36,597 bases of DNA, taken from Bacteroidota bacterium (GTDB lineage: Bacteria > Bacteroidota > Bacteroidia > Chitinophagales > Chitinophagaceae). A program made the position numbers and the translations under genes. The stretch covers positions 1-36,597 of the forward strand of contig SXWI01000071.1 in NCBI GenBank assembly GCA_005791465.1, given 5' to 3'. The notes under the pieces were generated by a model that made no database searches, had not been told where the DNA came from, and was given only the letters and a program-made list of their open reading frames with translations. Within the stretch, counting starts at the first letter, position 1. Each line of letters starts with the position of its first letter. This document shows positions 15,511-25,928 of this stretch, piece after piece.

Positions 15511-16466
15511 TCTTCCTCCCAAACTAATGCGCTAGCACCCAGAATAGCAGCGTCAGCCTCTTTCAGATTACTAAAAACTAGTTTGACTTTATTTTTAAAT
15601 ACTTGAACGAGATTAGCTTCCATGGCTTCTCGTGTTGGATTTAAAATTAAATCGCCTGCTTTGGTAAGGCCACCAAATAAAACAATTGCTTCGGGAGAAG
15701 AAAACATTACAAAATTTGCAAGGGCTTCTCCAAGTATTTGTCCGGTGAATTGGAATATTTCTAGCGCAATTTTATCGCCCGCAATAGCACATTCATAGAC
15801 TTTTTCACTCGTGAGATCAGCTGGTTCAATATCTCGAAGCATGCTAGGTAATGTTGGTTGTTGCTCCAGCATTTCCAAGGCTGTTTCTCGAACACCTGTT
15901 GCTGAGGCATAGGCCTCCAGGGGTCCACGAATGCCAGTCCCTTTGTGAAGCCGTCCGCCTGGCCTTATAATTGTGTGACCAAGTTCACCGGCAAAACCAT
16001 CATGACCCAGCACGATTTTTCCATTTATAAAAATTCCGCTACCAACACCAGTTCCTAGCGTGATAGTTATAAAATCTTTCATCCCTTTTGCGCAGCCATA
16101 TTGCTGTTCTCCTGCCGCTGCAGCATTGGCGTCATTTGTTAACTTCACACGCATTCCAAACTTTTCTTGAAGCATGGAAGCAAGCGGAACAATACCCTTC
16201 CATTTTAAATTAGCAGCGTGTTCAATATTGCCTGTGTAGTAATTACCATTTGGTGCTCCAATCCCTATGCCGGCAAACTGACTGATTCCCCCTATTTTTT
16301 CGATCATAGGTAGTAGAAATTCATACAGATCACCAATGAAACCTTGTACTGTATCATGAGCATTGGTAAGCATTCTTCCTTGTTCAATAATCTTACCTTC
16401 TCTATCAACAATTCCAAATTTTGTGTTGGTGCCCCCTATATCTACACCAATTGCATAATTAGACAT
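15507..16466 (-). CDS. ROK family sugar kinase (glucokinase-like)
   Basis: 319 aa; YAIGVDIGGTNTKFGIVDREG; GIGIGAPNG; ITLGTGVGSGIFINGKIVLGHDGFAGELGHTII. The conserved zinc-Cys motif of many ROKs is not evident. Confidence 0.9.
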   Translation of the reverse strand: MSNYAIGVDIGGTNTKFGIVDREGKIIEQGRMLTNAHDTVQGFIGDLYEFLLPMIEKIGGISQFAGIGIGAPNGNYYTGNIEHAANLKWKGIVPLASMLQEKFGMRVKLTNDANAAAAGEQQYGCAKGMKDFITITLGTGVGSGIFINGKIVLGHDGFAGELGHTIIRPGGRLHKGTGIRGPLEAYASATGVRETALEMLEQQPTLPSMLRDIEPADLTSEKVYECAIAGDKIALEIFQFTGQILGEALANFVMFSSPEAIVLFGGLTKAGDLILNPTREAMEANLVQVFKNKVKLVFSNLKEADAAILGASALVWEED

Positions 16467-16493
16467 ACCAAAACGTTTATCAATTCTTATAAG

Positions 16494-17942
16494 TTAGTGA
16501 CCTCCTGTGTTGCTATTGCCCTTGTTATCATAATCAATTCCTTGTTTTTTTAGAATTCCGGCAACGCTAATGGCATAATAAGCCAGGTAAGCAAAGCATG
16601 CAACTCCAACAAGGTAGGACCATTGTATACCCAAGTATGCATCGCCAGCCAAAAATCCTTGTAAGAGACTAATAAAGCCACCTCCCATGATCATCATAAT
16701 CAACAATCCTGATCCCTCGTTGGTGTGTTTGCCTAGCCCTGCGATGGCTAATGTAAATATACAGGGCCAAAGAGTAGAGCAAAAAAGACCAACACTAATA
16801 AATGCGTATACACTAACCATCCCACTAGACAACATACCTATAATCGTTGCAAGGGCACCCATTGTAGAAAAGATTAATAACTGCCTGGCTGGGTTGCCTT
16901 TACTCAGAATATCCCCAATGATCATTGCAACTATTACTATACCGTAAATGTAAAAAGGGGTAACATCATGATCCGCTAAACTATTGATCAATAAAAACAC
17001 GCCAAATGCAACGTAGGGCATGATAAAACGTAATATTTGTTTGACACCTCCACTAATATCTAACGCACCGACTGAACCAGTCCAACGGCCAATCATCAAA
17101 CTTGCCCAATAAAGTGATACGTACGGTGCGATATCTTTTGTCTCAGTTTGTGTGTAGATCCTCATGAATTCGGGGAGGTTCGATGCTGTACTAACTTCTA
17201 CCCCAACATATAAAAAGATAGCCACCATTCCCATTACTAATTGAGGATACTTCCATACACTAACGCGACTGGTTGCGTTAGCATTATTATCATTTGTGAG
17301 TGCTGATGGCTCCACATGGTTCGGAACGGAAGAGAATTTAAATATGATAGCAGCAATTAAGAAGGCTGCACCCAAAATTAAATATGGTGTTTTAACGCTT
17401 TCAATACTGGCAACGCCGGTGCTGGCTACCACTGAACCAAAAATAGCCAAGCTAACAAGTACCGGGCCAATAGTAGTTCCCAAGTTGTTTATACCGCCAG
17501 CCATGCTGAGTCGTTGACTTCCTCTTTGAGGATCTCCCATTACTATAGCTAAGGGATTTGCTGCCGTTTGCTGAAGTGAAAAGCCAAGTCCTACAATAAA
17601 AAGTCCAGTTATCATCAAATTAAAAGAGGATTGTTGGGCAGCCGGATAGAATAGAAGTGATCCAAGCGCGGAAATGACTAGTCCGAGGGCAATTCCATTT
17701 TTGTAGCCTATTTTATTTAACAAATCGCCCCCCATAAATCTAGATACCATAAAATAGATGAGTGATCCAACGGTATAGGCAACATAAAAGGCAAAAGATA
17801 CCATTTGTGACTGCCATTGCTCCAGATTTAGTTTTTCCTTGAATACAGGAATCAAAATATCATTAGAGGCGGCAACAAAGCCCCAGAAAAAGAAAACACT
17901 GATCAGTACACTGAATTGCGACCATTTAGTTTGTTGGCTCAT
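16494..17942 (-). CDS. Sugar MFS transporter (FucP/GluP glucose-galactose type)
   Basis: Track start 17996; ATG at 17942 gives MSQQTKWSQFSVLISVFFFWGFVAASNDILIPVFKEKLNLEQWQSQMVSFAFYVAYTVGSLIY. LGFSLQQTAANPLAIVMGDPQRGSQRLSMAGGINNLGTTIGPVL is typical of the family. Confidence 0.9.
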   Translation of the reverse strand: MSQQTKWSQFSVLISVFFFWGFVAASNDILIPVFKEKLNLEQWQSQMVSFAFYVAYTVGSLIYFMVSRFMGGDLLNKIGYKNGIALGLVISALGSLLFYPAAQQSSFNLMITGLFIVGLGFSLQQTAANPLAIVMGDPQRGSQRLSMAGGINNLGTTIGPVLVSLAIFGSVVASTGVASIESVKTPYLILGAAFLIAAIIFKFSSVPNHVEPSALTNDNNANATSRVSVWKYPQLVMGMVAIFLYVGVEVSTASNLPEFMRIYTQTETKDIAPYVSLYWASLMIGRWTGSVGALDISGGVKQILRFIMPYVAFGVFLLINSLADHDVTPFYIYGIVIVAMIIGDILSKGNPARQLLIFSTMGALATIIGMLSSGMVSVYAFISVGLFCSTLWPCIFTLAIAGLGKHTNEGSGLLIMMIMGGGFISLLQGFLAGDAYLGIQWSYLVGVACFAYLAYYAISVAGILKKQGIDYDNKGNSNTGGH

Positions 17943-18036
17943 GAATTGGTTTTTTGGTAGGGTTGAAAATAGGTGATTTTTGGTATGGAGCCTCATTTTT
18001 TTAACTTAAATTACGGGATAACGAGAGAGGGAATTT

Positions 18037-19458
18037 ATGGTGATTCTACATGTTGCAGCAGAGTGTTTTCCTGTGGCTAAAGCAGGTGGTTTGGGCGATG
18101 TTGTTGGAGCCTTGCCAAAATACCAAAATCGATTAGGGGTGACCTCCAAAGTAGTGATTCCAATGTACCGTACACCCTTTTTGTATCAGGAAGAATGGGA
18201 ACTAGTGCATGAGGGCAGTCAATTTTTACAGGAGCACTTTTTTAAGTACAGTGTAATTCGTGAAAAATCTAATAAGCTGGGATTTGATCTGTATCTGATT
18301 GATATAAACGGGCTATTAGATCGAGAAAAAGTTTATGGTTATCCGGATGATGTAGAGCGATTTCTGGCTTTCCAACTTTCTGTCTGTGATTGGTTATTTA
18401 GTTGTTCTCATTTGCCTGATATTGTTCACTGTCATGATCACCATTGCGGGCTGGTTCCTTTTATCATGACGCAAGCCAATCAGTTTCGATCTCGTTTGCA
18501 AGCAATACCCACTGTTTTTACTGTGCACAATGCGCAATACCAAGGTGCTTTCGATTGGTCTAAACAAGCCATACTTCCTCCCCATGATTCCTGGAAATGT
18601 AATCTTCTTGATTGGCATGGACAGATAAATCCACTGGCAGCTGCCATAAAAACAGCTTGGCGAGTTACAACCGTAAGCTATAGTTATCTAACGGAATTAA
18701 TGGAGAATGCCGGGGGGCTTGAAAAATTATTTCAAACTGAAGTAGAAAAATGCACTGGAATATTGAATGGAATTGATACTGAGATTTGGGACCCTTCTAG
18801 TGATCCCTACTTGCTTTATCATTATTCTTTACAATCAATGATTGAGGGTAAGCGTAAGAATAAAGAGGAAATCTGTAAAGAGTTTGGCATGGATCCTTCT
18901 CTTCCTCTTTTTTCATTTGTTGGGCGTTTGGTAGGAGAGAAGGCAGCTGATTTATTGCCGATAGCTATTCAGGATGCGCTTTTGCATAATCCTGGTAGAG
19001 CAAATTATATTGTTTTAGGTACTGGTGAAAAAGAGACGGAGTATCAGCTTCAAGAATTAAGAAACATTGCAGGTGGATTTTATAATTGTTATATTGGGTA
19101 TCAAGAAGCGCTAAGCCACAGCTTATATGCTGGGTCTGATTTTATACTCATGCCAAGTCGTGTAGAGCCTTGTGGGTTAAATCAACTTTATGCCATGCGA
19201 TTTGGAACCATGCCTATCGTTCGTCGGGTTGGAGGATTGAAGGATACCGTCATTGATCTAGGCGATTCTGGCGGATACGGAATTTGTTTTGACCAACCAT
19301 CTGTTTGGGATATAACATACTCAATCCGTCGAGCAATCAACTTGTATTATGATAATCTTAAAGATTATCATAACTATTGTTCAAAGATGATGCAGCTTGA
19401 TTTTTCGTGGGATAAAGCAGCTGGAAATTACTTGAATTTATATCGGACTTTAAAATAA
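18037..19458 (+). CDS. glgA: Glycogen synthase (GT5)
   Basis: 473 aa; ILHVAAECFPVAKAGGLGDVVGALPK; VHCHDHHCGLVPF; FVGRLVGEKAADLL; MPSRVEPCGLNQLYAMRFGTMPIVRRVGGLKDTV. Confidence 0.96.
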   Translation: MVILHVAAECFPVAKAGGLGDVVGALPKYQNRLGVTSKVVIPMYRTPFLYQEEWELVHEGSQFLQEHFFKYSVIREKSNKLGFDLYLIDINGLLDREKVYGYPDDVERFLAFQLSVCDWLFSCSHLPDIVHCHDHHCGLVPFIMTQANQFRSRLQAIPTVFTVHNAQYQGAFDWSKQAILPPHDSWKCNLLDWHGQINPLAAAIKTAWRVTTVSYSYLTELMENAGGLEKLFQTEVEKCTGILNGIDTEIWDPSSDPYLLYHYSLQSMIEGKRKNKEEICKEFGMDPSLPLFSFVGRLVGEKAADLLPIAIQDALLHNPGRANYIVLGTGEKETEYQLQELRNIAGGFYNCYIGYQEALSHSLYAGSDFILMPSRVEPCGLNQLYAMRFGTMPIVRRVGGLKDTVIDLGDSGGYGICFDQPSVWDITYSIRRAINLYYDNLKDYHNYCSKMMQLDFSWDKAAGNYLNLYRTLK

Positions 19459-19464
19459 ACAGTT

Positions 19465-20757
19465 ATGGCAGTTAGAACTATAACACATGCTACTGAAATA
19501 CTTTCTGTAATTCTGGGAGGCGGAGCAGGATCAAGGCTTTATCCGTTGACAGCAACACGTTCAAAACCGGCTGTACCAATTGCTGGCAAATATCGATTGG
19601 TGGATATACCCATTTCTAATTGTTTGAATAATGGGATTGGCCGGATGTTTGTGCTAACACAATTTAATTCCGCCTCATTAAACAGGCATATTAAAAACAC
19701 CTATCATTTCAGTGCCTTTAGTCGCGCTTTTGTAGATATTTTGGCGGCTGAACAAACTCCAGATAATCCAACCTGGTTCCAGGGAACTGCAGATGCTGTT
19801 CGTCAAGGGTTGCGTCATATTGAGCCATTCGAAAGTCAGTATGTTTTGATCTTGTCGGGTGATCAATTATATCAAATGGATTTTGCAGCTATGCTTGCTC
19901 AGCACAAGCAAGCTGGAGCGGATATTACCATTGCTACAATTCCCGTTTCAGATCGAGAGGCTCCCGAATTTGGTATATTAAAAAGTGAGGAAGGAATGAT
20001 AACATCTTTCATAGAAAAACCTTCACCATCGGTACTCCCAGAATGGGTTAGTGACACGGGAGACGAGATGAAAAAAAATGGCCGTGTTTATCTGGCCAGT
20101 ATGGGTATTTATATTTTTGACCGGAACTTATTATTCGATATCCTGAGAAATGAATTCAAAGATGCCACTGATTTTGGAAAAGAGATCATGCCTCAGTCTA
20201 TCGGGCGCTATAAGGTTGCTAGTTACCAGTATGGTGGCTACTGGACTGATATAGGGAATATTCGTTCTTTTTTTGAGGCCAATATTGAACTTACAGAGGA
20301 AATTCCTGCTTTTGATATGTTCGATAGCCATCGAACAATTTACACGCGTTCAAGGATGTTGCCTCCTGCAAAAATCAGTGGTACCACGATGGAAAAGGTA
20401 TTAGTTGCTGAAGGTTCAATTATTAGTGCCTCCCGAATGGAGCGTTGTGTTATTGGAATACGAAGTCGGGTAGGTCTAGGGACCACTGTTGTGGACACCT
20501 ACATGATGGGTAGTGATAGTTATGAAACATTGGATGAACTAGCGGATAATAAGCGAAAAGGTGTTCCTCCTGTTGGGGTCGGCGAACGCTGTTATATACG
20601 AAATTCAATTCTTGACAAAAATGTTCGAATTGGAAATGATGTTCGAATCAATGGGGGAAGTCATCTCGAGAATAAAGACCATCCACTTTATTGCGTCAAG
20701 GATGGAATTGTTGTTATAAAAAAAGGGGCTATTATTCCTGATGATTTTACTATCTGA
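19465..20757 (+). CDS. glgC: Glucose-1-phosphate adenylyltransferase
   Basis: 430 aa; SVILGGGAGSRLYPLTATRSKPAVPIAGKYRLVDIPISNCLNNGI; WFQGTADAVRQ; ILSGDQLYQMDF; C-terminal left-handed beta-helix. Confidence 0.97.
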   Translation: MAVRTITHATEILSVILGGGAGSRLYPLTATRSKPAVPIAGKYRLVDIPISNCLNNGIGRMFVLTQFNSASLNRHIKNTYHFSAFSRAFVDILAAEQTPDNPTWFQGTADAVRQGLRHIEPFESQYVLILSGDQLYQMDFAAMLAQHKQAGADITIATIPVSDREAPEFGILKSEEGMITSFIEKPSPSVLPEWVSDTGDEMKKNGRVYLASMGIYIFDRNLLFDILRNEFKDATDFGKEIMPQSIGRYKVASYQYGGYWTDIGNIRSFFEANIELTEEIPAFDMFDSHRTIYTRSRMLPPAKISGTTMEKVLVAEGSIISASRMERCVIGIRSRVGLGTTVVDTYMMGSDSYETLDELADNKRKGVPPVGVGERCYIRNSILDKNVRIGNDVRINGGSHLENKDHPLYCVKDGIVVIKKGAIIPDDFTI

Positions 20758-20796
20758 TCTCTTGATTTTCTTCCTATATTGAGAAAAATCTAACCC

Positions 20797-22113
20797 ATGT
20801 CTACGGCATATACCGGCAACAAGGCAAAACTTAATTTTTGGCAGATCTGGAATATGTGTTTTGGTTTTTTTGGAATCCAGTTTGGCTGGAGTCTCCAAAT
20901 GGGCAATATGAGTGCCATTTATGAATTTTTAGGGGCAAGTCCAGAACAAATTCCAGGGTTATGGCTAGCAGCTCCTATGACCGGTTTGTTGGTGCAACCC
21001 ATAGTAGGATATCTTAGTGACCGAACTTGGCATCCAACACTAGGCCGTCGTAGACCATTCTTTTTAATTGGAGCGATCTTAAGTTCTATAGCACTTTTCT
21101 ATATGCCCAATGCCTCTGCTATTTGGATGGCGGCCGGGACACTTTGGATTTTAGATTCTTGTATCAATATAACCATGGAGCCTTTTCGTGCTTTTGTGGC
21201 TGATAATTTGGATGAGAGTCAACAATCGTATGGATATGCCATGCAGAGTATGTTTATAGGTGCTGCTTCTTTTATTGCAGGATTCTTGCCTGGCATTTTA
21301 GTAAGTTGGTTTGGAGTTTCTCGCGAAAAGGGAGCCGGTGGTATTCCGCAAAATATTATGTGGTCTTTTTACATCGGATCAGCAGTTTTCCTATTAGCAG
21401 TATTATACACTGTTTTCAAAAGTCGCGAGTATCCCCCTTCTGATCCAAACTGGAAAGAAAAACGCCAACAAGATACACCCGGTTGGAAGGAGGTATTGAA
21501 AGCTATTACACAGATGCCAGATGCAATGAAGCGACTTGCAGTTGTTCAATTCTTAACTTGGCCAGGTTTATTTTTAATGTGGTTTTATTATAGCACGGGA
21601 GTGGCAAGTTCAATTTTTGGTGGCGACCCTATTACTAACAGTGATCGATATACTGAAGGGTTAGAATATGCAAACGCAACTTCTGCTATCCTAAATCTTG
21701 TTACGTTCGCTTTTTCTTTCACTATTCCTTTTTGGGTTTCTAAGTTGGGGAAGAAATGGACGCATTCTCTTTGTTTATTGCTTGGAGGACTGGGTTTGAT
21801 TTCTGTGCATTATGTAGATAATCCCTCCTGGTTGTATTTATCAATGGGAATGGTAGGGATTGCTTGGGCCTCTATTCTTTCAATGCCCTATTCTTTATTG
21901 GCCGGCGTAATTCCACAGGAAAAAATGGGAATATACATGGGGGTGTTTAATTTTTTTATTGTACTTCCTGAAATTATTGCAGCCTTGACCTTTGGTAAAA
22001 TCATGGAAAACTATTTAGGAAATGATCGATTATTGGCTGTTTTGATTGGGGGAGTTTTGCTGTTATCGGCTGCTGTTGTTTGTTTGCTATTTGTTCGTGA
22101 GCGGAAATCTTAA
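20797..22113 (+). CDS. MFS transporter, SLC45/maltose-sucrose type
   Basis: 438 aa; [70 protein letters not shown]. Confidence 0.88.
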   Translation: MSTAYTGNKAKLNFWQIWNMCFGFFGIQFGWSLQMGNMSAIYEFLGASPEQIPGLWLAAPMTGLLVQPIVGYLSDRTWHPTLGRRRPFFLIGAILSSIALFYMPNASAIWMAAGTLWILDSCINITMEPFRAFVADNLDESQQSYGYAMQSMFIGAASFIAGFLPGILVSWFGVSREKGAGGIPQNIMWSFYIGSAVFLLAVLYTVFKSREYPPSDPNWKEKRQQDTPGWKEVLKAITQMPDAMKRLAVVQFLTWPGLFLMWFYYSTGVASSIFGGDPITNSDRYTEGLEYANATSAILNLVTFAFSFTIPFWVSKLGKKWTHSLCLLLGGLGLISVHYVDNPSWLYLSMGMVGIAWASILSMPYSLLAGVIPQEKMGIYMGVFNFFIVLPEIIAALTFGKIMENYLGNDRLLAVLIGGVLLLSAAVVCLLFVRERKS

Positions 22114-22124
22114 TATAATTAAAT

Positions 22125-23999
22125 ATGCAACGTATTATTTTTCTATTTGTTTTTCAATTGTCCCTCTCTTTTTTATGGGGCCAAGCTGTTGTTTATCCAA
22201 CCCATTGGTGGACTGGTTTTTCCGATCAACATCTAAATCTTATTATAAGAGGTGAAGATGTCGGGACATTCACATCTGCATCTATTCGACAAAGCGGTGT
22301 TAAGTTGGAGCGAATCAGAAAGGCATCCAGTAAAAATTATCTATTTCTTGACTTACTCATTACCGCTGCCACCCAGCCAGGACAATTCTTTATTGAGCTT
22401 AAATCTCCAGGAAAAGCAATGATTAGGATTCCCTATGAATTAAAGCCTCGTTCTAAGCAGAATGGAGTGACTAGAGTGAAAGGGGTTAATACAAGTGATT
22501 TTATTTACCTGATTATGCCGGACCGTTTTTCAAACGGTGATCTTACTAATGATATTGTAAAAGAATATCGAGATACATTTTGTAATCGAAATGATAAATT
22601 TTCTAGACACGGAGGAGACTTAAAGGGAGTTGGGAATCAGTTGTCCTATCTTGAAAAGCTAGGAGTTACAACACTATGGCTTACCCCTGTCAATGAGAAT
22701 GATCAGCCCAGATTAAATGAATGGGGCAATAAGGTGGCAGGATATCATGGTTATTGGTTTACGGATCACTACCAAGTTGATAAACGGCTGGGAGGGAATA
22801 AAGCCTATCAGGAACTTTGTCAGTTAGCGCATGCTCGGGGCATGAAGGTTATCCAGGATGCTATTTATAACCATATCGGAAATTATCATTGGATTGCCCA
22901 AGATCCTCCCACTGCCGATTGGCTCAACAGTTCACAAGGAAAAAATCCGCCACATCATCGAGAAGAAGTTTTTTTTGATCCGTATGCCTCTACACAAGAT
23001 AAACGACAAATGTTGGATGGTTGGTTTGTTCCGCACTTGCCTGATTTAAACCAACGAAACAAAGACGTTGCCCGTTTTTTAATTCAATATTCCATCTGGG
23101 CTACTGAAGAGTATGGTTTAGATGGCTGGAGAGTTGATACGTACAAATACAATGAAGAAGATTTTGTAAATGACATTAACACTGCATTGACACGCGAGTT
23201 TCCAACTTTGACCATTTTTGGGGAGAGTTGGGTAACTTCTCCTTTAGCAAATGCCTATTTTACTCGTAATAACGTCAAAACACCTTTTTCTCACAATGCG
23301 GAAGGAATGCTTGATTTTCAAACTTGTTTTGCAATGATCAACGCAGCTAAGGAGGAATCGGGTTGGTCTACTGGAGTTATTAAATTATACAATTCACTTG
23401 CACAAGATGTGTTGTATGCGGATCCTACAAAGAATTGTATTTTCCTAGACAATCATGACATGGATCGCATTTATTCAGTGCTTGGAGAGGATTGGAGTAA
23501 ACTCAAAATGACTTTGAATTGGTTATTTACGTTACGCGGTATGCCGCAGCTGTATTATGGAACTGAGGTGTTGATGAAAAATTATAAAGTCAACACAGAT
23601 GCAACCGTTCGTGAGGATTTTCCAGGTGGTTGGCCTTCAGATGATGTTCGTTCTAATCGGTTTATCAAGGAAGGAAGAACTATATCGCAGGATTCTACCT
23701 ACAATTATATCAGTCAACTAGCTGGATTTAGAAAATCTTCTTCTGCACTAATAACTGGAAGACTCATGCAGTTTATTCCACGCGATGGACTTTATTTATA
23801 TTTTCGATATGATTCCAGACAAACCGTGTTGGTAATTTCTCATACAGGAAAAGAAGTAGTAAAACCTGATTGGAGTGTGTATCGGGAGCGTGTTGATGGC
23901 TATTCCCGTGTCCGTAACGTGGTGACGGGTGAAGTAACTCGTCTCATAGATTTTTCAATTAAGCCTGGCGAAAGTTTTGTTTTGGAACTATTGCCTTAA
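22125..23999 (+). CDS. Secreted GH13 alpha-amylase / neopullulanase-cyclomaltodextrinase (SusA-like)
   Basis: 624 aa; signal peptide; cyclomaltodextrinase-type N domain; FIYLIMPDRFSNGD; DAIYNHIG; GWRVDTYKY; FGESWV; FLDNHDMDRI. Confidence 0.92.
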   Translation: MQRIIFLFVFQLSLSFLWGQAVVYPTHWWTGFSDQHLNLIIRGEDVGTFTSASIRQSGVKLERIRKASSKNYLFLDLLITAATQPGQFFIELKSPGKAMIRIPYELKPRSKQNGVTRVKGVNTSDFIYLIMPDRFSNGDLTNDIVKEYRDTFCNRNDKFSRHGGDLKGVGNQLSYLEKLGVTTLWLTPVNENDQPRLNEWGNKVAGYHGYWFTDHYQVDKRLGGNKAYQELCQLAHARGMKVIQDAIYNHIGNYHWIAQDPPTADWLNSSQGKNPPHHREEVFFDPYASTQDKRQMLDGWFVPHLPDLNQRNKDVARFLIQYSIWATEEYGLDGWRVDTYKYNEEDFVNDINTALTREFPTLTIFGESWVTSPLANAYFTRNNVKTPFSHNAEGMLDFQTCFAMINAAKEESGWSTGVIKLYNSLAQDVLYADPTKNCIFLDNHDMDRIYSVLGEDWSKLKMTLNWLFTLRGMPQLYYGTEVLMKNYKVNTDATVREDFPGGWPSDDVRSNRFIKEGRTISQDSTYNYISQLAGFRKSSSALITGRLMQFIPRDGLYLYFRYDSRQTVLVISHTGKEVVKPDWSVYRERVDGYSRVRNVVTGEVTRLIDFSIKPGESFVLELLP

Positions 24000-24005
24000 T
24001 TGTAA

Positions 24006-25925
24006 TTGATGTTAAGCTTAAATGACCAATCGGTTTGGAGTTATTCATTATTTACCGAACAGGACGTAGTTGAATTTCAGGCTGGCACGCATGCTCGTTT
24101 GTATGAAAAATTTGGTAATCATGTACTCCAAATCCATAATACAAGTGGAACATATTTTAGCGTCTGGGCTCCTAATGCCACGGCTGTTTCGGTAGTTGGT
24201 AATTTTAATCATTGGGATTCGCAAAAGCATCATCTATTCCCTCGTTGGGATAAAAGTGGCATTTGGGAAGGCTTTATCCCACATCTTACCACAGGGGAGC
24301 TCTATAAATATTATATCTGGGGCTATGAAAGTTCTGAGCAGCTGAAAGGTGATCCATTTGCTAATTATTGGGAAAAACGACCCAATACCGCTTCGATCAC
24401 ATGGGATCTAAAATATCGATGGAATGATAAGAAGTGGATGCATCAACGTAAGAAACGTAATTCGCTAGATGCTCCATGGAGTGTTTATGAAATGCACTTA
24501 GCTAGTTGGCAACGCCCTGATCCAAATGATGAAGGAAGTTATAATTCATATGAAGTTATTGCGGCGCAACTAGTTCCCTACCTTACTGAGATGGGCTTCA
24601 CGCATGTGGAGTTTATGCCTGTCATGGAGTACCCTTTTGATGGAAGCTGGGGATATCAGTGTACGGGCTATTTTGCTCCAAGCTCCCGTTTTGGACAGCC
24701 CCAAGGTTTGATGTTTTTGATTGACCAACTACATCAAGCTAATATCGGAGTCATTCTCGACTGGGTACCTTCCCATTTCCCCAATGATGCGCACGGTTTA
24801 TTTCTTTTTGACGGTGCGCATACCTATGAATATGCTGACATGCGAAAAGGGTTTCATCCTGACTGGAATAGTTACATTTTCAATTATGCCAGGGGAGAGG
24901 TTCGCTCTTTTTTGATTAGCAACGCTCATTTTTGGTTTAATCATTATCATATAGATGGAATACGTGTTGATGCCGTTTCCTCTATGCTAAAATTAAATTA
25001 CTCTCGAGCAGATGGTGAGTGGGAGCCTAATCAATATGGTGGAAATGGAAATATTGAGGCAATTGCTTTTTTGAAATTACTAAACGAAGTTATCTATCGA
25101 GATTTTCCATCCGTGCAGACCATTGCGGAGGAGGCAACGGATTGGCCGGGTATTTCTCGGCCTACTTTTCAAAGTGGAATTGGATTTGGGATGAAGTGGA
25201 TGATGGGTTGGATGCATGATACCTTGCGTTATTTTAAGTCAGACCCTTTATACCGTCAACATGTTCAGGATAAGTTTTCTTTCAGCATGATGTATTTCTA
25301 TGACGAAAATTTTATGCTACCGCTCAGTCACGATGAGGTGGTTCATGGGAAAAGTCCATTAATTTATAAAATGCCTGGGGATGAGTGGCAAAAATTTGCA
25401 AATCTTCGTCTGTTGTATACCTATATGTGGACACATCCTGGGGCTAAGCTTCTTTTCATGGGAGGGGAGTTTGGCCAAACTTCAGAATGGGATTTTCGGA
25501 CAGAACTACAATGGTCACTACTTCAACATCCGATCCATTCAGGACTTCGTTCTTGTGTAGCTGCATTAAACCAATTGCTTACTACTATTCCCGCTTTGTT
25601 TGAAAGACAGTTTTATAATGATGGATTTCGTTGGTTAGACCTTTCTCATCGACAAGAATCTGTGATTGCTTATCAGCGAATGGACAAGAAGGGGAATGCT
25701 GTAATTGTTTTATTGAATATGACACCAATAGCCAGAAATCATTGGACCTTGAACCTGGTGGGCAAGCTAAAATGGAAGGTGCTTTTTTGCAGTGACCTGA
25801 AATCCTGGGGAGGGAGTAGTTCTGTAGAAGATTTATCGGTAGTTTCCAGCTGGAATGATCGCAAGCAAAAACAGGTTAGTATAACTCTATATCTACCTCC
25901 TTTGGCCGGAGTTGTGTTAGGGTAG
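24006..25925 (+). CDS. glgB: 1,4-alpha-glucan branching enzyme (GH13)
   Basis: 639 aa; CBM48 YFSVWAPNATAVSVVGNFNHWD; YEMHLASWQRP; DGIRVDAVSSML; TIAEEATDWPGIS; LPLSHDEVVHGKSPL. Confidence 0.97.
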   Translation: MMLSLNDQSVWSYSLFTEQDVVEFQAGTHARLYEKFGNHVLQIHNTSGTYFSVWAPNATAVSVVGNFNHWDSQKHHLFPRWDKSGIWEGFIPHLTTGELYKYYIWGYESSEQLKGDPFANYWEKRPNTASITWDLKYRWNDKKWMHQRKKRNSLDAPWSVYEMHLASWQRPDPNDEGSYNSYEVIAAQLVPYLTEMGFTHVEFMPVMEYPFDGSWGYQCTGYFAPSSRFGQPQGLMFLIDQLHQANIGVILDWVPSHFPNDAHGLFLFDGAHTYEYADMRKGFHPDWNSYIFNYARGEVRSFLISNAHFWFNHYHIDGIRVDAVSSMLKLNYSRADGEWEPNQYGGNGNIEAIAFLKLLNEVIYRDFPSVQTIAEEATDWPGISRPTFQSGIGFGMKWMMGWMHDTLRYFKSDPLYRQHVQDKFSFSMMYFYDENFMLPLSHDEVVHGKSPLIYKMPGDEWQKFANLRLLYTYMWTHPGAKLLFMGGEFGQTSEWDFRTELQWSLLQHPIHSGLRSCVAALNQLLTTIPALFERQFYNDGFRWLDLSHRQESVIAYQRMDKKGNAVIVLLNMTPIARNHWTLNLVGKLKWKVLFCSDLKSWGGSSSVEDLSVVSSWNDRKQKQVSITLYLPPLAGVVLG

Positions 25926-25928
25926 TCC

